64,000 bases of DNA from Balneolaceae bacterium. Its GTDB lineage: Bacteria > Bacteroidota > Rhodothermia > Balneolales > Balneolaceae. Of the stretch, positions 8,315-18,151 are shown in pieces. Made by a program: the position numbers and the translations under genes. The stretch is taken from assembly GCA_006969905.1 (NCBI GenBank), contig CP030887.1, positions 124,001-188,000 of the forward strand, read 5' to 3'. The notes below the pieces were generated by a model. The model ran no database searches. It saw only the letters and a program-made list of their open reading frames with translations, and was not told the DNA's origin. How positions within the stretch are numbered: the stretch's first letter is position 1; each line of letters begins with the position of its first letter.

Positions 8315-11300
8315 TCAAGCGGTTACAACCTTGTATTCTTTTTCTGCTTTCTGAATTTCTTCAACTGTAATAAGATCACTTTCTGATTTTACCGTTGATA
8401 GATAGGTATACATGGCAGGTATTACGTATAAGGTGAGTAAACTTCCAATGATCAACCCGCCAATTACCGCAATACCCATCGAAGTACGGCTTTCAGCACC
8501 GGCTCCCAGTGCCAAAGCAATAGGTAGGATGCCAAGTACCGTGGATATACTTGTCATTAAAATCGGACGAAAACGGGCCGCTGAGGCATCCAGGATTGCC
8601 TCCATAATGGTAAGGCCTTGTCGCTGCCTTTGATTGGCAAATTCTACAATTAAAATGCCGTTTTTAGTAACCAAACCAATCAGCATGATCATCCCAATCT
8701 GGCTGAAGATGTTCAGTGTTTGATTGAAGTACCACATACAAAATAAAGCTCCGGAAAGAGCTAAAGGTACGGTCAGCATGATAGTGAACGGATCACGGAA
8801 ACTCTCAAACTGTGCCGATAGCACTAGATAAACAAGAGCCAAAGCCAGTACAAAAATAAACCATAAACTGGATGAGCTTTCTACGAAGTCTCGTGAAGGA
8901 CCTGATAAACTGGTTGAAAAGGTATCATCCAGAACCTGAGCGCCTATCGCATCCATAGCTACAATTCCATCAGCAATTGTCTGGCCTGGTGCAAGACTGG
9001 CAGAAATTGTAGCGGATGGGTATCGGTTAAAACGATATAGCTGTGGGGGACTGCTTTGTTCCGCTACCTTTACGAGATTATCTAATTGGATCAATCGCCC
9101 TTCATTATTTCGAACATATAAACTTTTTAAATCAACAGGTTCATTTCTATCTCCCCTGTCTACCTGGCCGATAACCTGGTACTGCTTGCTGTTCATAATG
9201 AAGAAATCGAAGCGTTGACCACTGAGGGAAAATTGTAGGGTTTGAGCAATATCACGAACGGAAACTCCCAGGGCCTGGGCTCTTTCCCTGTCAATCTGAA
9301 CCTGTAGTTCGGGCTTGTTGAATTTCAGATTCACATCCTGGTAAGTAAATGTAGGATCTTTTCTCACCTCATCAAGAAAAGTAGGTATTACTTCTTTAAG
9401 CTTTTCAAAATTCTGGTTCTGAAGTACATACTGAACGGGAAGCCCACCAAGCCCCCCGCCGCCAATAGTTTGCTCCTGTGACACAAATGTTCTTGCACCG
9501 GTTAGTTCAGAAACCAAACCTGCCAGCCGGTCTGCCACCTGGAACTGGCTAGCCTGGCGTTCAGCAGGATCTTTCAAAATGGCAAAGGCAAAAGCAGAGT
9601 TCACCGAACTGGAAGCACCAAATCCCGGTGAAGTTACAGATATAACCGATTGAGCTGCGGGGATACTGTCCCTGACCATTTGCACTAATCGGTCAGCATA
9701 ATTATCCATATACTCGAAGGAGGCACCTTCCGGAGCCAATGCAAACATACGGACCCGGCTCCTGTCTTCAAGCGGGGCAGTTTCTTGCGGAAGCGTCATC
9801 ATAAACAAATAAATCAGCCCTCCGCTCAAAAGAATAACCACAAATCCCAGCCATCGTTTACTCATAAAGCTTTGAAGGGAACTTTTATACGCCTCATTGA
9901 TGGCTACAAAAAATGGTTCCGTTTTATTGTAAAACCAATTATGGTTTTCTCTCTTCTTCAACAGTTTTGTGGACAACATTGGGGTTAGGGTCAATGCTAC
10001 AAACGAGGAAATAATTACCGCTCCGGCTATCACAACTCCAAACTCCCTGAACAACCGCCCGGTAATTCCTCCAAGAAACAGGATGGGCATAAATACAGAA
10101 ACCAGGGCCGCTGATGTAGCAACTACTGCAAAGAAAATTTCCTTGGAACCCAGTATGCCCGCCATGATAGGTTGCTGACCCAGCTCTATTTTGGAATAGA
10201 TATTCTCTAAAACCACGATTGCATCATCTACTACCAAACCTATGGCTAATACAATTGCCAATAACGTCAATACATTGATAGAGAATCCGGCTATATACAT
10301 CACAAAGAAGGCTCCTATAAGGGAAATAGGAATTACAACAACCGGTATAATGGTTGTACGCCAGTCTCGCAGGAACAGGAAAATTATAGTGATTACAAGA
10401 AAGAAAGCTATAAAAATAGTTTGCTGAACTTCATCTATCGATGCACGAACATAGGTAGTGGTATCAAACCCAATGGCTGTTTCAATATCAGGGGGAAGAT
10501 CTTTCTCAATATTTTCTGCGCGCCGGTAAAACTCATCAGCAATATCAATCTGGTTAGCACCGGGTTGCGGAATTAATACAACTCCAACCATGGGTATCCC
10601 ATCCCTTTTCAGAATGGTACGCTCATTTTGAGGGCCCAGCTCTGCGTAGCCCAGATCGCGCAGTTTGATAGTACTTCCCTCGGTCTGCCTCACAATAAGA
10701 TTATTGAACTCTTCTACGCTTGTCATTCGTCCCATAGTCCGAACAGTGAGTTCAGTCATATCTCCTTCTATACGACCGGATGGCAACTCCACATTTTCCC
10801 TCGTTAACGCATTTCTGACATCAATAGGGGTTAAATTATAAGCAGCCAGTTTCATCGGGTCTAACCATAAACGCATTGAATATGCCTTATCACCCCAGAT
10901 TTGCACATTACTTACCCCAGGTATAGTTTGAACCCTTTCTTTAAAATAGTTTTCAGCGATGTCGCTGAGTTGGAGCAAATTTCTTGAGTCACTTTTGATA
11001 TTAAAGAAAAGTATAGGCCTAGCATCTGCATCTGATTTAGACACTATCGGTGGATCTGCGTCAGGTGGCAGGTTACCCACAGCCCGGGATACCCTGGAGC
11101 GAACATCATTAGCTGCTGTCTCCAAATCCACATCCAGGTCAAACTCAACAGTTACCGTACTTCTCCCCTCACGACTTACTGAGGTAAGGTTTTTGATGCC
11201 GGCAATTCCATTAATCTGGTCTTCCAGAGGCTCGGTAATCTGGGATTCTATTACATCGGCATTCGCCCCAATATAGCTGGTGCTTACCGTTACAATGGGA

Positions 11301-11425
11301 GGATCAACCGCAGGATATTCTCTAACCGGCAGATAATTGAATCCAATAATCCCGAAAAGAACTATTACTATTGAGAAAACAGTGGCAAGTACAGGTCTGC
11401 GGATACTTAATGATGATAAACTCAT
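8315..11425 (-). CDS. RND-family efflux pump (AcrB/MexB-like, HAE1)
   Basis: About 1036 residues, the standard size for an RND multidrug pump. It begins with the typical MSLSSLSIRRPVLATVFSI and has twelve membrane helices in two halves with large periplasmic loops. The proton-relay pair of aspartates is present in AIGLVVDDAIVVLENI, and the matching helix-10 region has GLVTKNGILIVEF. I place the start at the ATG at 11425, not the upstream in-frame TTG at 11440, because GGGAG lies 6 bases before this ATG. It overlaps no gene: the adaptor stop ends one base upstream. Substrate range (drugs, lipids or organic toxins) is not readable. Confidence 0.95.
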   Translation of the reverse strand: MSLSSLSIRRPVLATVFSIVIVLFGIIGFNYLPVREYPAVDPPIVTVSTSYIGANADVIESQITEPLEDQINGIAGIKNLTSVSREGRSTVTVEFDLDVDLETAANDVRSRVSRAVGNLPPDADPPIVSKSDADARPILFFNIKSDSRNLLQLSDIAENYFKERVQTIPGVSNVQIWGDKAYSMRLWLDPMKLAAYNLTPIDVRNALTRENVELPSGRIEGDMTELTVRTMGRMTSVEEFNNLIVRQTEGSTIKLRDLGYAELGPQNERTILKRDGIPMVGVVLIPQPGANQIDIADEFYRRAENIEKDLPPDIETAIGFDTTTYVRASIDEVQQTIFIAFFLVITIIFLFLRDWRTTIIPVVVIPISLIGAFFVMYIAGFSINVLTLLAIVLAIGLVVDDAIVVLENIYSKIELGQQPIMAGILGSKEIFFAVVATSAALVSVFMPILFLGGITGRLFREFGVVIAGAVIISSFVALTLTPMLSTKLLKKRENHNWFYNKTEPFFVAINEAYKSSLQSFMSKRWLGFVVILLSGGLIYLFMMTLPQETAPLEDRSRVRMFALAPEGASFEYMDNYADRLVQMVRDSIPAAQSVISVTSPGFGASSSVNSAFAFAILKDPAERQASQFQVADRLAGLVSELTGARTFVSQEQTIGGGGLGGLPVQYVLQNQNFEKLKEVIPTFLDEVRKDPTFTYQDVNLKFNKPELQVQIDRERAQALGVSVRDIAQTLQFSLSGQRFDFFIMNSKQYQVIGQVDRGDRNEPVDLKSLYVRNNEGRLIQLDNLVKVAEQSSPPQLYRFNRYPSATISASLAPGQTIADGIVAMDAIGAQVLDDTFSTSLSGPSRDFVESSSSLWFIFVLALALVYLVLSAQFESFRDPFTIMLTVPLALSGALFCMWYFNQTLNIFSQIGMIMLIGLVTKNGILIVEFANQRQRQGLTIMEAILDASAARFRPILMTSISTVLGILPIALALGAGAESRTSMGIAVIGGLIIGSLLTLYVIPAMYTYLSTVKSESDLITVEEIQKAEKEYKVVTA

Positions 11426-11426
11426 A

Positions 11427-12497
11427 TCAATCTCCCTCAATGCTTTTTATGGCAACCGGCATATCAGGTCGAACCTGTAATAAACCGGTAGTAAGTACCG
11501 TATCACCGGCTGAAACTCCGCTCAGAATCTGAACCCTCGCCTCATTTCGCAAGCCTGTCTTCACGCTCTTAGGAACCACCAATCCATTTTTTATGATGTA
11601 AACCTTCTGGCCTTCTAATTCAGGCACTAAAGAAATGGAGGGTACCATCAATGCGTCTTCTATAGTTTCTAAGGTAAGCTCCAGATTTGCAAACGCGCCT
11701 GGAAGCAGTTTCCCATCTTTGTTGTTGCTCTCAGCACGTACCTGTAACGTCCTGGTATCAGGATCGATCTTCGATTCCATTGCATATACTTCAGCAACCA
11801 TAGGTTCTTCAATCCCCTGGATGGAAAAAAGTACTTTGTTTCCAACTTCAATTTGTGTGGCATAGCGTTCGGAAACTGAGAAATCAATCTTGATAGGGTC
11901 AATATCCTGCAGGCCTGCAATTCGGGAACTGGGTGAAATATAAGCCCCGTCACTCACATACTTTAAACCCAGCTTTCCTGAAAAAGGAGCACGGATTTCT
12001 GTTTTTTCAATCTGGGCGTTTATCAGCGCAACCTCTGCACGAAGTACATTTACTTCATTTAAAGTTGCATCATATTCTTCCTGGCTAATCCCTCCTTTTT
12101 CGAGAAGTTGTTTTTGCCTTCTTTCCCGCTCTTCGGCAAGATTTAGCCGAAACTCAGCTCGACGAAACTGCGCCCGTAATTCACTATCATTAATCTTAAC
12201 CAGCAAGTCCCCTTTTCGAACATTACTTCCTTCCTTCAGGTAAATCTCTTCAATCAGACCGGAGCTTTCACTTGCCAACTCTACTTCTTCGGAAGCCCGG
12301 AGGGTTCCTGTCATAAAAATTTTATTCTCGATGGTATCCGGCTTAACAACAAATACATCTACTTGTAAAATTGAATTATTTCCACTTGAAGCTGCCGGAC
12401 CTGAGTTCTCAGAAGTGAAGTAGTCGGATACTTTTGGATATGCAAGCAGGGCAAATACTACAATAATACCCACGATACTTAATATTCTTTTCATCAA
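11427..12497 (-). CDS. RND periplasmic adaptor (membrane fusion protein)
   Basis: A 356-residue HlyD/AcrA-type adaptor. It has an N-terminal membrane anchor (residues 4-20), a lipoyl half-motif (ASESSGLIEEIYLKEGSNVRKGDLLVKIND), a coiled-coil hairpin around residues 100-150, the second lipoyl half (IRAPFSGKLGLKYVSDGAYI) and a beta-barrel domain. It bridges the inner-membrane pump and the TolC channel. It is first in the leftward operon and its stop lies one base from the pump start. No local regulator of the TetR or MarR type is seen. Confidence 0.93.
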   Translation of the reverse strand: MMKRILSIVGIIVVFALLAYPKVSDYFTSENSGPAASSGNNSILQVDVFVVKPDTIENKIFMTGTLRASEEVELASESSGLIEEIYLKEGSNVRKGDLLVKINDSELRAQFRRAEFRLNLAEERERRQKQLLEKGGISQEEYDATLNEVNVLRAEVALINAQIEKTEIRAPFSGKLGLKYVSDGAYISPSSRIAGLQDIDPIKIDFSVSERYATQIEVGNKVLFSIQGIEEPMVAEVYAMESKIDPDTRTLQVRAESNNKDGKLLPGAFANLELTLETIEDALMVPSISLVPELEGQKVYIIKNGLVVPKSVKTGLRNEARVQILSGVSAGDTVLTTGLLQVRPDMPVAIKSIEGD

Positions 12498-12624
12498 CGC
12501 TGTTGTGTACTAATAATTTAATGTTATAGTAACTATACATTTTGACTGAGCATTCTATTGTGATGCAAAGGGTTGTAAAAATAGAACCTCACAATATACT
12601 TGTTTTTCAAATAGCTCAAACAAA
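12498..12624. promoter_or_regulatory. Promoter region of the efflux operon
   Basis: This AT-rich gap lies between the efflux adaptor start and the thioredoxin terminator, so it should hold the leftward efflux promoter. I see no operator-like palindrome in it. Confidence 0.4.
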
Positions 12625-12655
12625 AAAAGCCGGACAGTTTCACAGTCCGGCTTTT
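12625..12655 (-). terminator. Intrinsic terminator of trxA
   Basis: An 11-bp perfect stem (AAAAGCCGGAC with GTCCGGCTTTT) with a 9-base loop, located 22 bases after the thioredoxin stop. A and T runs on both sides allow it to work in both directions; no rightward gene needs it. Confidence 0.9.
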
Positions 12656-12677
12656 AGTAAATATTTTAAAAAAGCTT

Positions 12678-13004
12678 TTAAGCTAACTGAGCATCTAATT
12701 GCTTAGTTAGATGCGGCTTAGGTACAGCACCTACGATCTGATCAACAACCTGCCCGTTTTTGAAAATCAATAATGCCGGAATACTTCTGATACCATATTT
12801 GATAGAAACTTCAGGATTATGATCTACATTTACTTTTCCAATTTTAGCTTTCCCTTCATATTCGCCGGCAAGCTCTTCTACAACTGGCCCGATCATACGG
12901 CAAGGTCCACACCACTCTGCCCAAAAATCTACCAATACGGGATGTTCTGAGTTAAGAACCTCTTGTTCAAAATTGCTGTCTGTAAGTTCTACAGGTTTTG
13001 CCAT
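12678..13004 (-). CDS. trxA: Thioredoxin
   Basis: A 108-residue cytosolic thioredoxin with the classic active site WCGPC (C32, C35) and the conserved cis-proline loop [13 protein letters not shown]. It reduces protein disulfides with electrons from thioredoxin reductase, which is not in the window. It is a single gene with its own terminator. The nearby dnaE lies upstream on the same strand with a gap of about 135 bases, so independent transcription is likely. Confidence 0.97.
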   Translation of the reverse strand: MAKPVELTDSNFEQEVLNSEHPVLVDFWAEWCGPCRMIGPVVEELAGEYEGKAKIGKVNVDHNPEVSIKYGIRSIPALLIFKNGQVVDQIVGAVPKPHLTKQLDAQLA

Positions 13005-13139
13005 AATACATTTACCTCAATTTAATTTTAATACTTTCTTTAATTTCGTTGCCAAATATCGGCATTTTCAAACAAATTGTTCACATTGTTAATCGTTATG
13101 AGTTCTATTGCTTAAGTTGATGAGAACTTCACTACCTGA

Positions 13140-16100
13140 TCAGGAAGCAAATACCAATTCTACGGATCCTTCTCCCAATACATCTCTTAAACCATTCAAA
13201 AGCTCATCGGTAGGCTCAACTACAAAATTACGCACATTCATTTTGATTGGGGCATTAGCCTCTTTACTGTGTACGGCAAATTTTACCATGGTTGAACCTT
13301 TATTCAATTCAAAAAGAGTTTCCATCTGATTCAAATCATCTCCTGTTAACCCCTCTGTCTTAATATTGATATTAAGCCGAAGTTTATCCTGGTTTTTTTC
13401 TCTCAGGTTTTCGATTCGTTCCACAGAATTCAGGATAATGCTATTGCCCCTGTCTCTTTTGCTATACCTGCCATGTATGTACACTACATTATCAACCTCA
13501 AGGAGAGTAGCATATTGGTCAAATTGTTTACTGAACACACAAACTTCCACCGCAGACGAAAGGTCTTCTACCTGGAGGAAAGCAATAGGCCGGCCTTTTT
13601 TGTCTGTTGTTTGCCTTTTACCGGTAATAATGGCGATGAAACGAATATCCGAATCATGCTGCAGGCGACCTAAGCTTTCTTCACTTAAGTCTTGTTTGCC
13701 GAATAGATTAATATCTTCCCTGTATTTGGTCAGTGGATGTCCACTCAGGTAAAATCCAATCAACTCTCTTTCTTTATTAAGCCGTTCTATCTGGCTCCAT
13801 TTAGGAACCGGTTTCAGCTTTGGTTCTTGTGCAGCTGCATTTCCTTCTGCTCCTCCGAACATATTCACCTGGTTCATCCGTAACTCTTCCTGCTTTCGGG
13901 ATGCATAGGATAAAATATCTTCAACTCCCATTAAGAGCTGGGCACGGTTTGGATCCAGTTCATCAAAAGCCCCTGCAATGATTAAACTTTCCAATGTCCT
14001 GCGGTTGCAAATGCGGGAATCAACCCGGCCGGCAAAATCAAAGATACTTTTAAACAAACCATTTGATTCTCTTTCTTCTACAATATGTGCAATAGCTGAA
14101 GAACCCACTCCCTTTATAGCCGACATTCCGTACTGCACTCGCCCCTCTTTAGCTACAAATTTACCCCTTGCCGTATTTATATTTGGTGGATCAACCGGGA
14201 TATGCATTCTCTGGCATTCCTCAATAAAAGAAGCCACTTTCTTGATATCATTCATGTTATGGCTCATAACAGCCGCCATATACTCAGCCGGGTAGTTGGC
14301 TTTGAAATACATGGTATGATATGCCACTACTGAATAGGCTGCAGAGTGCGATTTATTAAATCCATAACCGGCAAACATGGCCATTTTATCAAATACATCT
14401 TTGGCTACTTTCTCTTCATATCCAAGTTCTTTTGCCTGCTTAACAAACTTTTCCTCTTCAGGTGGTAGAAGCTCCGGTTTCTTTTTACCCATGATCCTGC
14501 GAAGAACATCTGCTTCTCCTAATGTGTAGCCGCCCATCTGCTGTGCCACTTTCATGATCTGCTCCTGGTAGATCATAATACCGTAAGTATTATTGAGAAG
14601 CGGTATCAAGTCATCATGATCGTACTCTACTTTTTCCCTTCCGTGCTTACGATCAATATAATTCGGAATGAACTGCATTGGCCCGGGGCGGTACAGAGCA
14701 TTCATTGCAATCAGGTCATTGATATCTGTGGGCTTCAGGTCTTTGAGATACTTGCGCATCCCCTCACTCTCAAACTGGAAAGTACCAAGTGTCCCTCCTT
14801 TCTGATAAAGCTTGTAGGTTTTTTCATCGTCCAGAGGAATATCATCCAGGTTATATTCCTTACCATAATTTTCTTTTACGTATCCAATGGCTGTTTTTAA
14901 GATGGAAAGAGTTTTGAGACCTAAAAAATCCATCTTTAACATACCTGCGTACTCAATTACACTTCCGTCAAACTGAGTTACAGTCAGGTCAGCATCTTTT
15001 GCAGTACTTACAGGAATAAATTCGGTTAAATCATCCGGGGCAATAATAATACCTGCTGCATGAGTTCCCGTATTTCGCACTGAACCTTCTAAAACATGTG
15101 CCATTTTGAGTGTCTCGGCTTCCAGTCCTTCCCCTGCTTTTATTTCGCGCAGTTCTTTCACTTCAGAAAAAGCATCATCCAGAGAAGTGCCCGGACGTTC
15201 AGGAACCAACTTAGCAATCCTGTCTGCATCAGAAAGCGGTAAATCCAGCACCCTCGCAACATCGCGAACAGATGATCTGGCTGCCATTGAACCAAATGTG
15301 ATAATATGTGCAACCTGATCTTTTCCATACTTATCAACCACGTAATCAATAACCTTCTGCCGCCCGTCATCATCAAAATCTATATCAATATCCGGCATCG
15401 AAACCCGCTCAGGGTTCAAAAAACGCTCAAAAAGTAAATCATACTCCAGAGGATCAATATTGGTAATCCCCGTACAGTAGGCGACTACCGAACCGGCTGC
15501 AGAACCTCTTCCAGGGCCAACATAAACACCCATATCACGAGCAGCTGCGATAAAGTCCTGAACAATCAAAAAGTAACCGGGAAAGCCCATACCTTTGATG
15601 ATACCCAACTCCAAATCTATCCGGTCCTGAATTTCTTCAGTGATTATCTCATATCTCTCTTTTGCCCCTTCCAGGGTAAGGTGCCGCAAATAATCATCTT
15701 CATCACCAAAATCTTCAGGAATTTCAAATTTTGGTAGAATTACTTCCCGCTCAAGATCAATTACTTCAACCTTGTCTACAATTTCCTGTGTATTGGCAAC
15801 TGCCTCGGGCATGTCAGCAAAAAGCTCCTGCATGGCTTCCGTAGTCTTGAAGTAAAACTCCTGATTTGGAAAGCCATATCTAAAATCCCTTCCCCTGCCA
15901 ATGGGCGTGCTTACTAATGTTCCGTCATCAATACAGATTAAAGCATCGTGAGCTTTCGCATCTTCTTTATCCAGGTAAAAAACGTTATTGGTAGCTACCA
16001 GCTTTACATCATGCTTTTTTGAAAACTCACGAAGAACCTCATTCACTCTCTGTTCTTCTTCTAACCCATGATTTACAACTTCCAGGTAAAAATCATCACC

Positions 16101-17345
16101 AAAAGTTTCTTTCCACCAAAGCAATTCTTCTTCAGCAAACTGCTCACCTTTGTTCAGGATAAGATCAGGAATCCAACCACGAATACCCCCGCTCAAACAG
16201 ATAACATCTTTGCTGTATTTCTTTATTACTTCTTTATCTATCCGGGCAAATTTATAGTAATACCCTTCCGTAAAACCTATAGAGCTTAACTTGGCAAGGT
16301 TTTTATACCCATTCTGATTTTTAGCCAACATAGGAATTTGATATCTCTTGTCGCGATGCTCCCTTGTAAACTTCTTTTGGTGCCGATCTTCAACCACATA
16401 AAACTCACAGCCCACAATGGGTTTAATGCCTGCCGCATTAGCAGCTGATACAAATGAAAAAGCTCCGTACATATTTCCCTGGTCAGTAAGGGCCACTGCG
16501 GGCATTCCCTCTTCTTTTGCCTTCTTTACCAGCTCTTTTACACCTGCAGTAGCCTTTAATACCGAGAACTTGGAATGACAATGCAGATGTGTAAAAGCAA
16601 AGTCTTTATCTATTTCAACTTCTGTGTCATCAACAACCGGGGTGTCAGGCGTAGATTCTTCTACCTGATTATCTTTTTTTTTAAGACGTGAAGGAGAGAC
16701 TAGATCAATATAGTTTTCACGTTTTATGTAGCTATCCGAACTTTCATACAATCGGGCATCCAAAGGAAAGTTTACTTTAATAACCCCAATCCTTACCAGT
16801 TCCAGAAAAGCGCGGGTGGTTGCTTCAACATCAGCTGCTGCATCGTGGGCATCTTCAAAATCTACCCCGAAAAGCTTTTTGTGCAACTCAGACAGGGTTG
16901 GCCATTTGTATCCCCTGGCCCCCGGAATGGCACAATATTCAGTGCTTTCATCTTTGGTATCAATCTTGGGCTTATCCATAATTGCAGAAGCAACTCTCTT
17001 CCGAAGAAACTCCGCTCCCATTACCTTCTCATCAAATGAGACATTATGGCCAATCAGGAAATAAGCCTTATCAATATCCTTTCTAAATTCCCGCAATACA
17101 AATTCGAGATCGTGCCCTTCTTTCAATGCCCTTTCTGTGGAAATCCCATGTACTTTCTCTGAGTTAAACGGGATCGTAAATCCTTCGGGTTTTACAATAA
17201 AATTACCGTGCGAAGTAAGCTTCCCGGTATGATCATGTAATTGCCACGCCAATTGCACCAAACGAGGCCAGTTATCTAAATCAGTAATAGGTGCAGAATA
17301 ATTTTGTGGTAAACCAGTTGTTTCGGTATCGAAGATTAAGTACAT
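13140..17345 (-). CDS. dnaE: DNA polymerase III alpha subunit with fused N-terminal 3'-5' exonuclease
   Basis: A 1401-residue replicative polymerase, longer than the roughly 1160 of E. coli DnaE. The extra N terminus (residues 1 to about 200) is a DnaQ-type DEDDh exonuclease: FDTETTGL (ExoI), IGHNVSFDEKVM (ExoII) and DAHDAAADVEATTRAF (ExoIII). A charged linker (about 215-245) leads to the PHP domain (FTHLHCHSKFSVL) and the polymerase palm with the catalytic PDIDIDF triad, then helix-hairpin-helix and OB domains. Proofreading is therefore covalently joined to synthesis. It has a normal ATG start and no operon partner. Confidence 0.96.
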   Translation of the reverse strand: MYLIFDTETTGLPQNYSAPITDLDNWPRLVQLAWQLHDHTGKLTSHGNFIVKPEGFTIPFNSEKVHGISTERALKEGHDLEFVLREFRKDIDKAYFLIGHNVSFDEKVMGAEFLRKRVASAIMDKPKIDTKDESTEYCAIPGARGYKWPTLSELHKKLFGVDFEDAHDAAADVEATTRAFLELVRIGVIKVNFPLDARLYESSDSYIKRENYIDLVSPSRLKKKDNQVEESTPDTPVVDDTEVEIDKDFAFTHLHCHSKFSVLKATAGVKELVKKAKEEGMPAVALTDQGNMYGAFSFVSAANAAGIKPIVGCEFYVVEDRHQKKFTREHRDKRYQIPMLAKNQNGYKNLAKLSSIGFTEGYYYKFARIDKEVIKKYSKDVICLSGGIRGWIPDLILNKGEQFAEEELLWWKETFGDDFYLEVVNHGLEEEQRVNEVLREFSKKHDVKLVATNNVFYLDKEDAKAHDALICIDDGTLVSTPIGRGRDFRYGFPNQEFYFKTTEAMQELFADMPEAVANTQEIVDKVEVIDLEREVILPKFEIPEDFGDEDDYLRHLTLEGAKERYEIITEEIQDRIDLELGIIKGMGFPGYFLIVQDFIAAARDMGVYVGPGRGSAAGSVVAYCTGITNIDPLEYDLLFERFLNPERVSMPDIDIDFDDDGRQKVIDYVVDKYGKDQVAHIITFGSMAARSSVRDVARVLDLPLSDADRIAKLVPERPGTSLDDAFSEVKELREIKAGEGLEAETLKMAHVLEGSVRNTGTHAAGIIIAPDDLTEFIPVSTAKDADLTVTQFDGSVIEYAGMLKMDFLGLKTLSILKTAIGYVKENYGKEYNLDDIPLDDEKTYKLYQKGGTLGTFQFESEGMRKYLKDLKPTDINDLIAMNALYRPGPMQFIPNYIDRKHGREKVEYDHDDLIPLLNNTYGIMIYQEQIMKVAQQMGGYTLGEADVLRRIMGKKKPELLPPEEEKFVKQAKELGYEEKVAKDVFDKMAMFAGYGFNKSHSAAYSVVAYHTMYFKANYPAEYMAAVMSHNMNDIKKVASFIEECQRMHIPVDPPNINTARGKFVAKEGRVQYGMSAIKGVGSSAIAHIVEERESNGLFKSIFDFAGRVDSRICNRRTLESLIIAGAFDELDPNRAQLLMGVEDILSYASRKQEELRMNQVNMFGGAEGNAAAQEPKLKPVPKWSQIERLNKERELIGFYLSGHPLTKYREDINLFGKQDLSEESLGRLQHDSDIRFIAIITGKRQTTDKKGRPIAFLQVEDLSSAVEVCVFSKQFDQYATLLEVDNVVYIHGRYSKRDRGNSIILNSVERIENLREKNQDKLRLNINIKTEGLTGDDLNQMETLFELNKGSTMVKFAVHSKEANAPIKMNVRNFVVEPTDELLNGLRDVLGEGSVELVFAS

Positions 17346-17435
17346 AGCTCAATAATAATTAATCTAATCATTAGTTTGTATCTTAATCATGTAACTATGA
17401 TTTTAAAATCTAACTTTTAGACTTACCTCGGAAAA

Positions 17436-18140
17436 ATGAAAACAAAAATTGTCACTTTTTTTATTTCAATTCTTATCCCTGTTTCAGCTTTTGGACAGGT
17501 CGAATTTGATGACTTCATAAAAGATATTGGTGAAGAATTCAGGGTTAACAGACCAGGCGCTCAAATAACAACTGTTAGAGCCGTTGACGTAGAAGGCAAT
17601 CCATATAATGAGGAGGGCTGGATGACTGCATCTCTTCTCACAGGAAACCAAAGAACTAAGCCACTCACCCTTCGTTTCAACCTTGCTGATGATAATATTC
17701 AGGTACGTAGAGGTGATAACATTACAATTATATACCCCTTCATGATCGATGCGATCGAAGTTACTGTTCCTGAAAAGAAGACATTTAAAAATGGCTACCT
17801 CACATTTAAAGAAAAGAATGTAAACGATGAAACACTATTCAGAGTAATTCATGAAGGCAAGGTCACTATTCTTGAAAAAGAGACTGTTAAACTTATGAAA
17901 GATGTTTCAAGTTATGGGACAGCAACCCGGCAGGATTTTTACAACAGATCAAAAAGATATTATGCTTCAAAAGAAAACTCCTTTAAAAAAATTAAACTAA
18001 GAAAAAAGGATATTCTCCGATTGTATCCTGATAATTCAAAAGAAATTGATAGGTATGTAAAACAAAACAAGCTCAAATATGATAATGAGCAAAACCTCAT
18101 ACGTATTCTGAGATATGCCGATTCGTTAAATACTCAGTGA
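17436..18140 (+). CDS. Secreted hypothetical protein
   Basis: A 234-residue protein with a signal peptide (KTKIVTFFISILIPVSAFGQ), so probably periplasmic. The mature part is mixed alpha/beta and lysine-rich towards the C terminus (KKIKLRKKDILRLYPDNSKEIDRYVKQNKL). I do not recognise the family. It ends 11 bases before an oxyR-like gene, so the two may share a transcript, but a role in oxidative stress is only a guess from position. Confidence 0.7.
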   Translation: MKTKIVTFFISILIPVSAFGQVEFDDFIKDIGEEFRVNRPGAQITTVRAVDVEGNPYNEEGWMTASLLTGNQRTKPLTLRFNLADDNIQVRRGDNITIIYPFMIDAIEVTVPEKKTFKNGYLTFKEKNVNDETLFRVIHEGKVTILEKETVKLMKDVSSYGTATRQDFYNRSKRYYASKENSFKKIKLRKKDILRLYPDNSKEIDRYVKQNKLKYDNEQNLIRILRYADSLNTQ

Positions 18141-18151
18141 GGTAAAAGTAA

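Noticed and set aside
9785-10427. Open frames on the opposite strand of the efflux pump gene
   Set aside because: They are shadows of a strongly conserved RND coding region in the other strand and resemble no family.
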